Below the pieces are notes generated by a model. The model was not told the DNA's origin. It searched no databases and worked only from the letters and a program-made list of their open reading frames with translations. A stretch of DNA of 64,000 bases from Asaia bogorensis_B (GTDB lineage Bacteria; Pseudomonadota; Alphaproteobacteria; Acetobacterales; Acetobacteraceae): NCBI RefSeq assembly GCF_900465315.1, contig NZ_UBIX01000007.1; one strand, written 5' to 3'. The number at the start of each line of letters is the position of its first letter. Within the stretch, counting starts at the first letter, position 1. The translations under genes were made by a program, and so were the position numbers. Shown piece by piece: positions 17,206-27,218 of this stretch.

Positions 17206-19299
17206 TCAGGCAGCCCGTGAATTACGGACGGTATGCCTTTCGCAATACGGTCCGGCGGCGACGATGCGTACGCTGAGCAGTGCAGGATCGTCCTGCACGG
17301 GCAAGTCGAGTGGCAAGGTGGCGTGACCCAGGGTCCAGCGACAATCTCCTCCTTTTTCCCCGTCCCATCCCGGCAAAGTTTCCCGTTCCAGATGGGTCCG
17401 TATGGCATGCGTGCCATCCGGGCGATAAAGCGTGATGTCACCGACCAGTACGCCGAGCTCGCGACGATCATCGACAAAGGGGCCCAGCGTATCGAATGGT
17501 CTTGCGCTGTGTGAAACAAGGCGAACGCGCTCAACGCCAGGGGGGAGTGTAAACACGACCCGGTCACCCGAGCGACGTCTTTGATCGATACGCCAGCCGC
17601 TATCTGTCACCAGATACAGACCATGATCAAACTCCATTTCTTCGGGCGTTTTATGCTCTGCGTGGCATCGCTCAAGAATGGCGTTGAAGATCGGCTCGAC
17701 GAAATCGCGATCAACCCGCAATGGGGCGGCACCATGAGACGCCCAGCTTCGATAGCGAGGCTGCCCACGGCCGGCTCCCTCGTTCAGCGGTGTAACCGTG
17801 TCAAGAAAGCTTTCGGTAAGCACATTGTTCGCGCGTATTATACCATGATTCTCTAATTCAATATGGTAATATTCATAAGTCTCCATCTCGTATTCATAAT
17901 GGACTGACTTTCCATTAACGAGCATTCGTACAGGAACGAAGCCCCCGTCGAAATAAAAACAATGCTCACTCGTTACAAGAAGATCCTGATCAGGCAGACG
18001 CAAACCCAGGCTCCCGGCACAGACACGGACCGGATAACCAGCCCGATCGTCATCGCGCAGGGGCTGAACCACCGCTCGAGCCTTGAAGAGACGGGAGATC
18101 CTCTCAGCGCAGGCCACATTGTCTCGATACACTGTGATTTCCTGACCGACCGCGAGGGTTTCGATAGCATGCCGCCCCTCGGGCGTTTCGATCAGGGCGC
18201 CCGCAAGGAAGCACGTGGTTGCTGAACCGCCGTAGATCGACAGCCCGCCCCCAGATGTGATGACCGGATCGATGACTGTTGCGCCACTACTGATCACCAT
18301 AGGTCCACCGTCAGAGAGCTGAGGACTAATGATGGTTGCCCCGCTCAGCGCATAAGCGCTGTCGACACCGTATCCACTGTTGAGAAAGGTGTCCCGGACC
18401 GAACTTGCACCCGAACTGAAGTAAACCGGGTTCGAGTTCAGCAGGTTGCCACTCGTGACACCTCCCCCGTTAACATAAACGTAGCCATTCCTGATTTCGG
18501 AATTGAGCAGGAGACCACCGCTCAGCACAGAAACTGTTGGCAGCCCGCTGTCTGCCAGAAGGCCTGAGACCGTTGCGCTGGCCGTAACGTAAAGTGTGCC
18601 CCCATTCATCCGGATGGGACCATCGACTGTTCTTGTACCAGCCGCGTTGGTATAAACCGTTTTGGTTCCATTCCAGACTGCGGACCATACTCCCGTGACC
18701 AAAGTCGCACCGCTTGTCGGTATGACGGGTGCTGAATTGACGGGCTTGCCAACGACCGTACTGATGAAAGCCGAGCCACCTGGCTGAATATTAAGATCAG
18801 TCACAACCGCCCCGGAACTGAAGGTAGCGGTCCCCCCGGATGAAACGATCACGCCATTGACGGTCGCCCCTGAATAAAAAACCATCGGGCCACCAGCCGA
18901 CGTCGTGGCATTGCTCACGACAGAGCCTGCGCTGAAGAAAGCCGTGTCGGCTCCATAGCCGGGTCCTGCATAGAATGTATCGTCAATCGACTTGGCCCCG
19001 CTGAAATAATAAGCGGGATCGGAATTGAATACGCTTGCGCTCGTCGTAGCGCCTTGCAGAGCCGAAACGTAGCCGTTCGTAATGGTCGAGCTGAGAAGAA
19101 CGCCGCCAGAAGACACAATAACCGTGGGTATGTTTCCGGAATTGGTGACACCCGAGGCCGTCGCGCCACTCAGCACATAAAGGGTTGCCCCACCGACAAG
19201 CTGGACGGGGCCATTGTAAGTCGTAGCACCACTCTGGAAGATAGTCTGACCTTTTGCATCAAGGACTGCTGACCAAGTGCCTGTGATGTTCGTGGCCAT
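17206..19299 (-). CDS. Strand-loop-strand repeat protein with C-terminal Hint domain
   Basis: The 697-residue product has three parts. Residues about 1-355 are Ser/Thr/Gly-rich repeats of AIDA/autotransporter strand-loop-strand type (GGVLLSSTITNGYV, SGATVNGVIVSSGGTATFSS), forming a beta-helix-like stalk. Residues about 363-510 form a Hint module starting CFLAGALIETPEG and containing VTSEHCFYFDG and NNVLTESF. A tail of about 180 residues is shared with the protein at 47016-48518. There is no clear Sec signal and no beta-barrel, so export is probably by another route. ATG 19299 has AAGGAG 7 nt upstream. The repeats are the expected substrate of the heptosyltransferase at 1-1241. Hint activity (self-cleavage) is inferred. 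Confidence 0.85.
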   Translation of the reverse strand: MATNITGTWSAVLDAKGQTIFQSGATTYNGPVQLVGGATLYVLSGATASGVTNSGNIPTVIVSSGGVLLSSTITNGYVSALQGATTSASVFNSDPAYYFSGAKSIDDTFYAGPGYGADTAFFSAGSVVSNATTSAGGPMVFYSGATVNGVIVSSGGTATFSSGAVVTDLNIQPGGSAFISTVVGKPVNSAPVIPTSGATLVTGVWSAVWNGTKTVYTNAAGTRTVDGPIRMNGGTLYVTASATVSGLLADSGLPTVSVLSGGLLLNSEIRNGYVYVNGGGVTSGNLLNSNPVYFSSGASSVRDTFLNSGYGVDSAYALSGATIISPQLSDGGPMVISSGATVIDPVITSGGGLSIYGGSATTCFLAGALIETPEGRHAIETLAVGQEITVYRDNVACAERISRLFKARAVVQPLRDDDRAGYPVRVCAGSLGLRLPDQDLLVTSEHCFYFDGGFVPVRMLVNGKSVHYEYEMETYEYYHIELENHGIIRANNVLTESFLDTVTPLNEGAGRGQPRYRSWASHGAAPLRVDRDFVEPIFNAILERCHAEHKTPEEMEFDHGLYLVTDSGWRIDQRRRSGDRVVFTLPPGVERVRLVSHSARPFDTLGPFVDDRRELGVLVGDITLYRPDGTHAIRTHLERETLPGWDGEKGGDCRWTLGHATLPLDLPVQDDPALLSVRIVAAGPYCERHTVRNSRAA

Positions 19300-19725
19300 T
19301 CTGAAGCTCCTTCAAGCGCTCTAGGCATTAACGCTCATTGTGCCTGGGTTCCCGATCACAAGATCAAGTTCCCGCGGCAAGAGCTGGGTCTTTCTATTCA
19401 CACTTTGATAGATTTGCTAATTAGAAACAGGAAATGATGATCACATTTTCCTGTTGTAACGATGAAGTTAACTAAAGTTCCATGATGTGGATTGGGGAAT
19501 AACTCATAAATCCACGTCTATCAACGATATTACTAATTCTAATAGTGTTCGATATGTGATATTTCATTTCCATTTCCGGAAATCATCAATATAACATTAC
19601 ACAAAATATCACGATAATAATATAATTGTATATGAAAGTATTGGTATATACGAGAAACAAGAACGTTCATTTCCGAAATGCAGAAAATATCAGCCCATGT
19701 ATTAGGTTATGCATCCGTCTGAACT
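19300..19725. other. AT-rich intergenic leader with GGAAA/TTTCC dyads
   Basis: No gene is visible. The stretch from about 19390 to 19720 is far more AT-rich than the flanking genes. It holds three dyads with TTTCC/GGAAA cores: ACAGGAAA...TTTCCTGT (19427-19454), a 14-bp site centred on TTTCCGGAAA (19571-19584) and CATTTC-C-GAAATG (19668-19680). It probably contains the promoter and control sites of the Hint gene at 17206-19299. Confidence 0.5.
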
Positions 19726-19768
19726 CGAAAGAAAATGCCCGAAACGAATCCTGTTTCGTTTCGGGCAT
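19726..19768 (-). terminator. Rho-independent terminator of the SDR gene
   Basis: A perfect 14-bp stem (ATGCCCGAAACGAA / TTCGTTTCGGGCAT) with a 6-nt loop; on the minus strand it is followed by TTTCTTTC. It lies 30 bp past the stop of the SDR gene at 19798. Confidence 0.85.
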
Positions 19769-19797
19769 CGCTTGAAACCAAAAAAAACCAGCAAGCT

Positions 19798-20676
19798 TCA
19801 GAGTTGCGGCATGCCGCCATGCACTGGCAGCAGGGCTCCTGTCGTGTAGCTGTTGTTCGGGTCTGCCAGATAGACATAGGCTCCCGCCAGTTCAGCTGGC
19901 TGGCCAGGACGCCCTATGGGGGCCTGCGAGCCGAAATCCTTATGCTGTTCGGGCGGCATCCCGGTTGCAATGAACGGTGTCCAGATCGGGCCGGGGAGTA
20001 CTGCGTTTACGCGGATACCCTTCTCGACCAGGCTTCCGGCAAGCCCAACGGTGAAATTGGCAATCGCCGCCTTGGTCATGGAATAGGGAATAAGAATGGG
20101 CATCGGCGTGCGTGTGTTCACCGATGAAGTATTGATGATCGAGGCCCCCGGCTTCAGATGCGGCAGGGCTGCCTTCGTGATGTAGAACATCGCATGGATA
20201 TTGGTGTCGAAATGGCGGCGCCATTCCTCATCCTCGATATCCAGAAAATTTTCTCTTGGATGCTGGAAAGCGGCGTTATTGACCAGAATATCGAGCCCAC
20301 CGAAGGCCTCGACCGTCTGGCTCACCAGATGCTCGCAATGGGATTTCTCGCGGATATCGCCGGGCAGGAGGAGGCAACGACGACCGGCCTTCTCCACCGA
20401 TCGCGCAATATCCTGAGCGTCCTGCTGTTCGGCCTCGAGATAAGACAGGGCGATGTCTGCCCCTTCTTTTGCGTAGGCGACAGCCACAGCGCGCCCGATG
20501 CCGGAATCACCCCCTGTGATCAGGGCGACAAGACCGCTCAGGCGATTACTGCCCTGATAGCTCTCATCACCATAATCGGGCTCGGGCGTCATTCGGGCGG
20601 AGACACCCGGAAACTCCTGCGGTTGCACCTCGAAAGGAGGGCGGGGATAACGCGTGCGGGGATCGATAAGGGTCAT
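19798..20676 (-). CDS. SDR family oxidoreductase, YghA/YhdF-like
   Basis: The 292-residue product has an N-terminal extension rich in Pro (PRTRYPRPPFEVQPQEFPG) typical of the stress-type SDR subgroup. The cofactor motif is TGGDSGIGRAVAVAYAKEGA, then NNAAFQ, a catalytic Ser in NTSSVN and YSMTK. It is an NAD(P)-dependent oxidoreductase of unknown substrate; relatives in Bacillus belong to the general stress group. It lies apart from its neighbours and is followed by a strong terminator. Confidence 0.9.
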   Translation of the reverse strand: MTLIDPRTRYPRPPFEVQPQEFPGVSARMTPEPDYGDESYQGSNRLSGLVALITGGDSGIGRAVAVAYAKEGADIALSYLEAEQQDAQDIARSVEKAGRRCLLLPGDIREKSHCEHLVSQTVEAFGGLDILVNNAAFQHPRENFLDIEDEEWRRHFDTNIHAMFYITKAALPHLKPGASIINTSSVNTRTPMPILIPYSMTKAAIANFTVGLAGSLVEKGIRVNAVLPGPIWTPFIATGMPPEQHKDFGSQAPIGRPGQPAELAGAYVYLADPNNSYTTGALLPVHGGMPQL

Positions 20677-20857
20677 GATGGCTCAACTTCTCGAAAGATG
20701 ATGAGCCTGCAACGGCGGCCAAACGACGCGGTTCTGCCTATTTATTATCGCGCTGCCATGCAACTCGTGGGCCGGACCGCAGGCGCAGTGAAATTACCCC
20801 GCTCCATGCAGAGCAGATGCTACCCCTTCGTATGAGCGAATATGCCGCCGTCGAGAC

Positions 20858-22480
20858 TCAGCCCCCGGCACTGGCCTGAGCGCCCTGATGATCCCCGATC
20901 ACCCATTCGGCGGCGCGTATGCCATCGATACCCGCCGAAAGAATACCCCCGGCATAGCCTGCGCCCTCACCCGCCGGGAAAAGACCGACCAACCCAGGGC
21001 TCTGCCCCGTTTCGTCACGCGGCATCCGGATGGGCGACGAGGTACGTGTTTCCACCCCGGTCAGCACGGCATCGCCCATCGAGAACCCCTTGAGCTTGCG
21101 CTCGAAAGCCGGCAGCGCCTCGCGAATGGCCTCGACCGCGAAATCTGGCAGGCAAAGCGACAGATCCGTTGGTGTTACACCCGGCTTGTAGGAGGGCACG
21201 ACCTCACCCAGATGGGTCGAGGGGCGATTGGCCAGAAAATCCTCAACGCGCTGGGCGGGCGCGCGATAATCCCCGCCACCCGCAACAAAGGCAGCCCGCT
21301 CCCAGTGGCGCTGGAACGCAACGCCGCCCAGCACATCCCCCGGATAGTCACGCTCGGGCGAGACATCCACCACAATACCGGCATTGGCGTTACGCTCGGC
21401 GCGCGAATACTGGCTCATGCCATTTGTCACGACCTGTCCCGGTTCGGAGGTAGCGGCGACAACCGTGCCACCAGGGCACATGCAGAAGGAATAAACCGCC
21501 CGACCGTTTTTTGCATGATGCACAAGCTTGTAGTCGGCCGCACCCAAAAGCGGGTGGCCACCCTGATCGCCAAAGCGTGCGCAATCAATCAGCGATTGCG
21601 GATGCTCGATACGCACCCCGATGGAGAACGGCTTGGGCACCATGGGCACGCCCGCATCCCGCAGCATCTCGAACGTATCGCGCGCGCTGTGACCAACCGC
21701 CAGAATGGCGCGGTCGGTATCGAGCGTGCTGCCATCGGAAAGAACGAGCCCCGTCAGGCGTCGTGGTTCGCCCTCGGTACGCAGACCATCGACACGCACA
21801 CCAAAACGATACTCGCCCCCCAGACGCTCGATCTCGGCACGGATATGCTCCACCATCGAGACCAGCCTGAAGGTTCCGATATGAGGCTTGGAAACGTAGA
21901 GAATTTCTTCCGGTGCGCCTGCCTTGACGAACTCTTCCATCACCTTGCGGCCCAGATGACGAGGATCACTCACGCCGCTGTACAGCTTGCCATCCGAGAA
22001 AGTCCCTGCCCCACCTTCGCCGAACTGCACATTGCTTTCAGGAGTCAGTTCAGAGCGACGCCAAAGGGCAAACGTATCCACCGTGCGCTCACGCACGATC
22101 TTCCCGCGCTCGATAACGATGGGCTTGAGACCGGCCTGCGCCAGAACCAGCGCTGCCATCACACCGCATGGCCCGGCGCCGATTACCACGGGACGAAGAG
22201 GGCCCGGTTCAGCCGAAAGCGCCTTGTAGCTTATCTCTGGTGTCGGCATGACCGAGACCGTGTTTTCATGGGCTGCGAGAACGGTGTCTTCGTCCCTGAC
22301 CGTGCAATCGACGCTGTAGATCAGCATGATACGCCCACGTTTGCGGGCGTCATAGCCACGCCGGGCAATAGTGAACGCGGTCAATGCCTCGGATGGCACA
22401 CCGAGACGCTGAAGAATGGCCTCGCGCAGGGCATCGTCTGAATGGTCGAGAGGGAGCCTGAGTTCTGTTAGCCGGATCAT
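20858..22480 (-). CDS. NAD(P)/FAD-dependent oxidoreductase (COG2509-type)
   Basis: A 540-residue flavoprotein. After an N-terminal about 95-residue domain (MIRLTELRLPLDHSDDALRE) comes the FAD motif PVVIGAGPCGVMAALVLAQAG, then FGEGGAGTFSDGKLYSG, the CMCPGGTVVAA motif with paired Cys, and the C-terminal FPAGEGAGYAGGILSAGIDG. This matches the uncharacterised FAD-dependent dehydrogenase group. The reaction is unknown. The M28 peptidase lies upstream on the same strand after about 200 bp in which I see no gene. Confidence 0.88.
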   Translation of the reverse strand: MIRLTELRLPLDHSDDALREAILQRLGVPSEALTAFTIARRGYDARKRGRIMLIYSVDCTVRDEDTVLAAHENTVSVMPTPEISYKALSAEPGPLRPVVIGAGPCGVMAALVLAQAGLKPIVIERGKIVRERTVDTFALWRRSELTPESNVQFGEGGAGTFSDGKLYSGVSDPRHLGRKVMEEFVKAGAPEEILYVSKPHIGTFRLVSMVEHIRAEIERLGGEYRFGVRVDGLRTEGEPRRLTGLVLSDGSTLDTDRAILAVGHSARDTFEMLRDAGVPMVPKPFSIGVRIEHPQSLIDCARFGDQGGHPLLGAADYKLVHHAKNGRAVYSFCMCPGGTVVAATSEPGQVVTNGMSQYSRAERNANAGIVVDVSPERDYPGDVLGGVAFQRHWERAAFVAGGGDYRAPAQRVEDFLANRPSTHLGEVVPSYKPGVTPTDLSLCLPDFAVEAIREALPAFERKLKGFSMGDAVLTGVETRTSSPIRMPRDETGQSPGLVGLFPAGEGAGYAGGILSAGIDGIRAAEWVIGDHQGAQASAGG

Positions 22481-22685
22481 GTGGGCTGCAAGTCACGAAC
22501 TGGGCGTGTCTTGTCAAGAAGAATAGCGCGATCTGCCCCGATCTGACGGGCTACACCGGCAGAACGAGACCTCCTCTGCACAATGTCGCCTTGTGCTGTC
22601 GCCATCGGGATACGTGCCCACTGCATTGCTGATAGCCCTATGGCAGGCAGGGCTGAGGCCATTCCCGGCCTCCACCCCATACCCG

Positions 22686-24374
22686 TCAGAGTGCGGGGCG
22701 CTGCGACTCCGTGTGTTCACGGATCGCCTTGAATTCCGAACCCTGCTTCCAGCTTGGCCACATGCGCGAAAAGGCCAGACTTCTGCCCACTTCGTAAAGC
22801 GCCGCGGCGTCCTCAGCCGCCCCGCGCAGATCCCAGCTGGCGCTCCAGGCATCGCAGGGCTGATGATAGCAGGCCATATAGCCCTCAAGCCATTTGCGAC
22901 CCGCTGGGACACCACCGTTCACGAGGTCCGGATATCCTGCCAGATCCATGATCGGCAGCACTGGCACACCGGCACGGGCAAAAGGCAGATGATCGGCGCG
23001 ATAGAAGGCCCCGCGTTCAGGCAGGGCTTCGTTGACGGTCACACGCCCCTGCGCGGAAGCGATCGTCGCGAAATCATCCTGCAGACTGTCCTGCCCGGCC
23101 CCTACGAGGAAAGCGTTACGTGAAAGCCCACCCATCTGCAGCACGTCGATCGTGAAATTCGCAACCGTCTTGGGCAGAGAGATGAGGGGATGCTCGACAT
23201 ACCAGGTAGACCCCAGGAGCCCACGCTCCTCAGCTGTCCAGGCGCTGAAGAGAATCGTCCGCTCGGGCTGCGGGCCGGATTTGAAGGCACGGGCAATTTC
23301 CATGACCGCCGCAATGCCCGAAGCGTCGTCAATGGCGCCGCGCCGTATCAAGGCCTCGCCATTGGGGCCGCGGCTTTTGCCGAACGCATCCCAATGCGCC
23401 CCGTAAACGATCGTCTCGTCAGGATGAGTGCTGCCCGGAAGCTTGGCCAGAACATTCCGGCTTTGCAGATGCGACGTGGTGACATCCAGCGTCGTGGTCA
23501 TGGTAACACCCGGCAGGGTGACAGGCGTGAAATCGGCGCGACGTGCCTGCACGCTCAGCTTGTCCAGATCGAGACCCGCACGAGCAAACAGGTCATGGGC
23601 AGCCTGCCCCTCCAGCCAGCCTTTGACGATAAGCGATTCTGGCTTGCCCTTGCGTTCGAGATCAAAGGCCTCCCCTCCTGCCGCAATGACCGTGCTCCAT
23701 GGATAGGAAGCTGCCTCTGTATCATGAACGATCAGCGCACCAACGGCGCCCCTGCGGGCCGCTTCCTCGTATTTGTAGGTCCAGCGGCCATAATAGGTCA
23801 TGGTCCGACCACCGAAGCGACCCTTCACAGGCTCATCCGCAGCCGCCTTGAAGTCAGGATCGTTGATCAGGATGACCGCAATCTTGCCCTTGAGATCCAC
23901 ATTCTTGAAATCATCCCAGTCTCGGGCAGGTGCCGTAACACCATAGCCGACAAAAACGAGCGGCGCTTCCGTAATGCGTATCTGTGAAGCGGGCGTCCCT
24001 GTGGTGAGATAGATCTGTTCCGATTGATGGAAATCGATCCCTCCCGCCCCACCGGTCTGAAAATGAACCATGGAATCGGGCGCGATCCGCGTATGGATCA
24101 TCGGAACTTCCTGGGTCCAGCTTCCATTATCACCCGCAGGTTCCAGACCGATCGCCTGAAACTGGGAGACGATATAATTGACCGTCCGTATCGCCCCCAT
24201 CGTGCCGGGCGCTCGTCCTTCATAGGGATCGGAAGCCAGCGTACGGATCACGTCCGACATACGACCCGGCTCCATCGGGGCATAGACCAGCGGTTCAGCC
24301 GCAAGAGCTGGCATTGCGGCCAGAACGGTTCCGGCGACGAGAGCTGCAGCGGACTGACGTAGCGATCGCATCAT
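22686..24374 (-). CDS. Exported M28 family metallopeptidase
   Basis: The 562-residue product starts with a signal peptide (MMRSLRQSAAALVAGTVLAA, cleavage near ALA-AEP). A protease-associated insert (about 150-250) precedes the catalytic core with di-zinc ligands: His in YGAHWDAFGK, bridging Asp in GAIDDASGIA, the Glu pair in TAEERGLLG, an Asp in TIDVLQMGG and a C-terminal His in YHQPCD. It should be an aminopeptidase-like enzyme of the periplasm. The open frame extends to 24755 but ATG 24374 with AAGGA upstream gives the signal peptide. Confidence 0.9.
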   Translation of the reverse strand: MMRSLRQSAAALVAGTVLAAMPALAAEPLVYAPMEPGRMSDVIRTLASDPYEGRAPGTMGAIRTVNYIVSQFQAIGLEPAGDNGSWTQEVPMIHTRIAPDSMVHFQTGGAGGIDFHQSEQIYLTTGTPASQIRITEAPLVFVGYGVTAPARDWDDFKNVDLKGKIAVILINDPDFKAAADEPVKGRFGGRTMTYYGRWTYKYEEAARRGAVGALIVHDTEAASYPWSTVIAAGGEAFDLERKGKPESLIVKGWLEGQAAHDLFARAGLDLDKLSVQARRADFTPVTLPGVTMTTTLDVTTSHLQSRNVLAKLPGSTHPDETIVYGAHWDAFGKSRGPNGEALIRRGAIDDASGIAAVMEIARAFKSGPQPERTILFSAWTAEERGLLGSTWYVEHPLISLPKTVANFTIDVLQMGGLSRNAFLVGAGQDSLQDDFATIASAQGRVTVNEALPERGAFYRADHLPFARAGVPVLPIMDLAGYPDLVNGGVPAGRKWLEGYMACYHQPCDAWSASWDLRGAAEDAAALYEVGRSLAFSRMWPSWKQGSEFKAIREHTESQRPAL

Positions 24375-25090
24375 GTTTTCCTTGCTTTTGCGGGACGCGA
24401 CAACGTCTCGATCACCTGATTGCGCCCAACGCGACAGGGCGACGCCATCGTAGCGAGCCTCTGGTCCGCTGCCGTGCCTGCGCTGCGCACCTCCTGCCTT
24501 GGGTAAATCGACCCTTTGCGGGCAGAGACGTTCAACCAGAGGCAAATCTGAAAATCCGGATATCACAGTGCGTTCGCGCATCCTTACGACGAACGACCTT
24601 TTCGAATCACGTAGGGTGCAGGCGCCCCTTTCGGCAAAATGAAAGCCTGAGGCGCAAGCTTGAAATAGCCGAGAAACCTTCACCAGAATACCCAATAACG
24701 TTAAAAAATCATTAACGGGCAGTAGCCCAACTCCATGCTGCGTATACCACTCCACCGAGGCCGATAATTCAATAACGAAATTGAATGATTTGATGACAAA
24801 CCCTTTCCAGGGGGAATAACGGCAGAAATCAACCCCATCCCATTCTGTTCCTTTATCAAAAATAAATTGGATATATATCGCCGTGCGATTGATTCATTAC
24901 AGTTTGACTAAGTGTTTCTCAGTAACCAATTTATAATTACGTTAACTTTTTGACCAAAATCATTCAGCCCGACCACCCTCCGTCATTCTGCATGTGTGAC
25001 GCCGGTTCATCTTGGCGGCTGTCGTGTCGATGCCCTATATGATCCCTGTCCCGCACAATCTCTCTGGCAATATTTACCGAAGGCAATTTC
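24375..25090. other. Long intergenic region, AT-rich in its right half
   Basis: No convincing gene lies here. The left half is GC-normal without coding character. The right half (from about 24690) is AT-rich and includes a CGTTAA/TTAACG inverted repeat at 24699-24717 and a TATAAT at 24932-24937 that could belong to a promoter of the metal-export genes, although no well-spaced -35 is obvious. Confidence 0.4.
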
Positions 25091-26178
<1,088 letters not shown>

Positions 26179-26185
<7 letters not shown>

Positions 26186-27078
26186 AGCAGCCGGAAAAAA
26201 TCGTTTTTGGCTGGTTCTCGCTGCTCGTAAGCCTCGTTGCCCTCGGGCTGAAATACGTGGCCTGGCGAGTCAGTGGCAGTTCTGCCCTGCTGTCCGATGC
26301 GCTTGAAACGATTATCAATGTCGCTGCCGCTCTGGGGGCTCTGTGGGCACTGAAAGTGGCGCAGCGACCGGCGGATGAGAACCATACCTACGGGCATGAC
26401 AAGGCCGAATATCTTTCTGCAGTGAGCGAGGCTGTTCTGGTGGTGCTCACCGCCATAGGGATCGCCTGGGTCGCATGGCAGAGCTGGTGGGCGCCCAATC
26501 ATGATCTCGCCCCGTGGCGTGGCATCGTGTTCAACGCGCTTGGCGGTGTGGTCAATCTGGTCTGGGGGCTCGTTCTGGTGCGTCAGGGCCGCATGCGCCG
26601 CTCGCCTGCCCTTACCGCCAATGGCCGCCATGTCATTTCCGATGTCTGGACTACAGTGGTCCTGGTGATTGGCATCGCGCTCATTCCACTCACCGGCTAC
26701 ACGCGCCTCGATGCCATTCTTTCGGCCCTTGTGGCCGTGAACGTCCTGCGCGTCGGATTCGACATGATGAAGCAATCCATCGCCGGTCTGATGGACGAAG
26801 CGCCGGACACGGACACGCTCCAGATGATCCGCGCAGTCATCTCTGAACATGCCAGCGGTGCGATCGAGGCCCATGACATCCGGGTACGTACCGCAGGCAG
26901 TGTCAGCTTCATCGAATTTCATCTGGTGGTGCCTGGCACCATGACGGTATCGGACTCGCATGATATCTGCGACCGGGTCGAACACGCCTTGCGCCGTCAT
27001 ATCGGACGCGCCCTTATCCATATTCATGTCGAGCCAGAAGAAAAGGCCAAGCAGACCGGCATCCCGGTGCTGGCCTGA
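26179..27078 (+). CDS. Cation diffusion facilitator family transporter (FieF-like)
   Basis: A 299-residue CDF protein without a His-rich head. Metal-site helices read LLSDALETIIN and NGRHVISDVWTT; HTYGHDKAEY marks the loop after helix two. A C-terminal regulatory domain ends HIHVEPEEKAKQ. It overlaps the first CDF gene and the two probably form an operon exporting different metals (perhaps Fe/Mn versus Zn/Co); specificity is inferred only. A terminator follows. Confidence 0.92.
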
Positions 27079-27085
27079 AACGATG

Positions 27086-27125
27086 AACGGGCGAACCGGA
27101 AAAGGCGACGCCCGTTACGTTTTTT
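27086..27125 (+). terminator. Rho-independent terminator after the CDF pair
   Basis: An 8-bp stem (AACGGGCG / CGCCCGTT) with a 15-nt loop is followed within 3 nt by TTTTTT, 7 bp after the stop of the second CDF gene. Confidence 0.7.
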
Positions 27126-27218
27126 CGTGACAAGAGTTTCTTGACCAGTCGCCTGGGGTGCTGGCAGGAGCGTTCCTCATCGGTCGGGGCTTCCTGACCC
27201 TCAGCCAGGCGAGAACCT

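Noticed and set aside
20888..22441. Plus-strand frame of 517 codons opposite the COG2509 flavoprotein
   Set aside because: The minus-strand flavoprotein has strong FAD motifs; the plus frame is a codon-bias shadow with no family character.
22481..22685. Gap between the flavoprotein and the M28 peptidase as a hidden small gene
   Set aside because: Short frames here lack ribosome sites and motifs.
24902..24937. TTGACT and TATAAT as a sigma-70 promoter for the CDF operon
   Set aside because: The spacer is about 22 nt, too long for a normal promoter.
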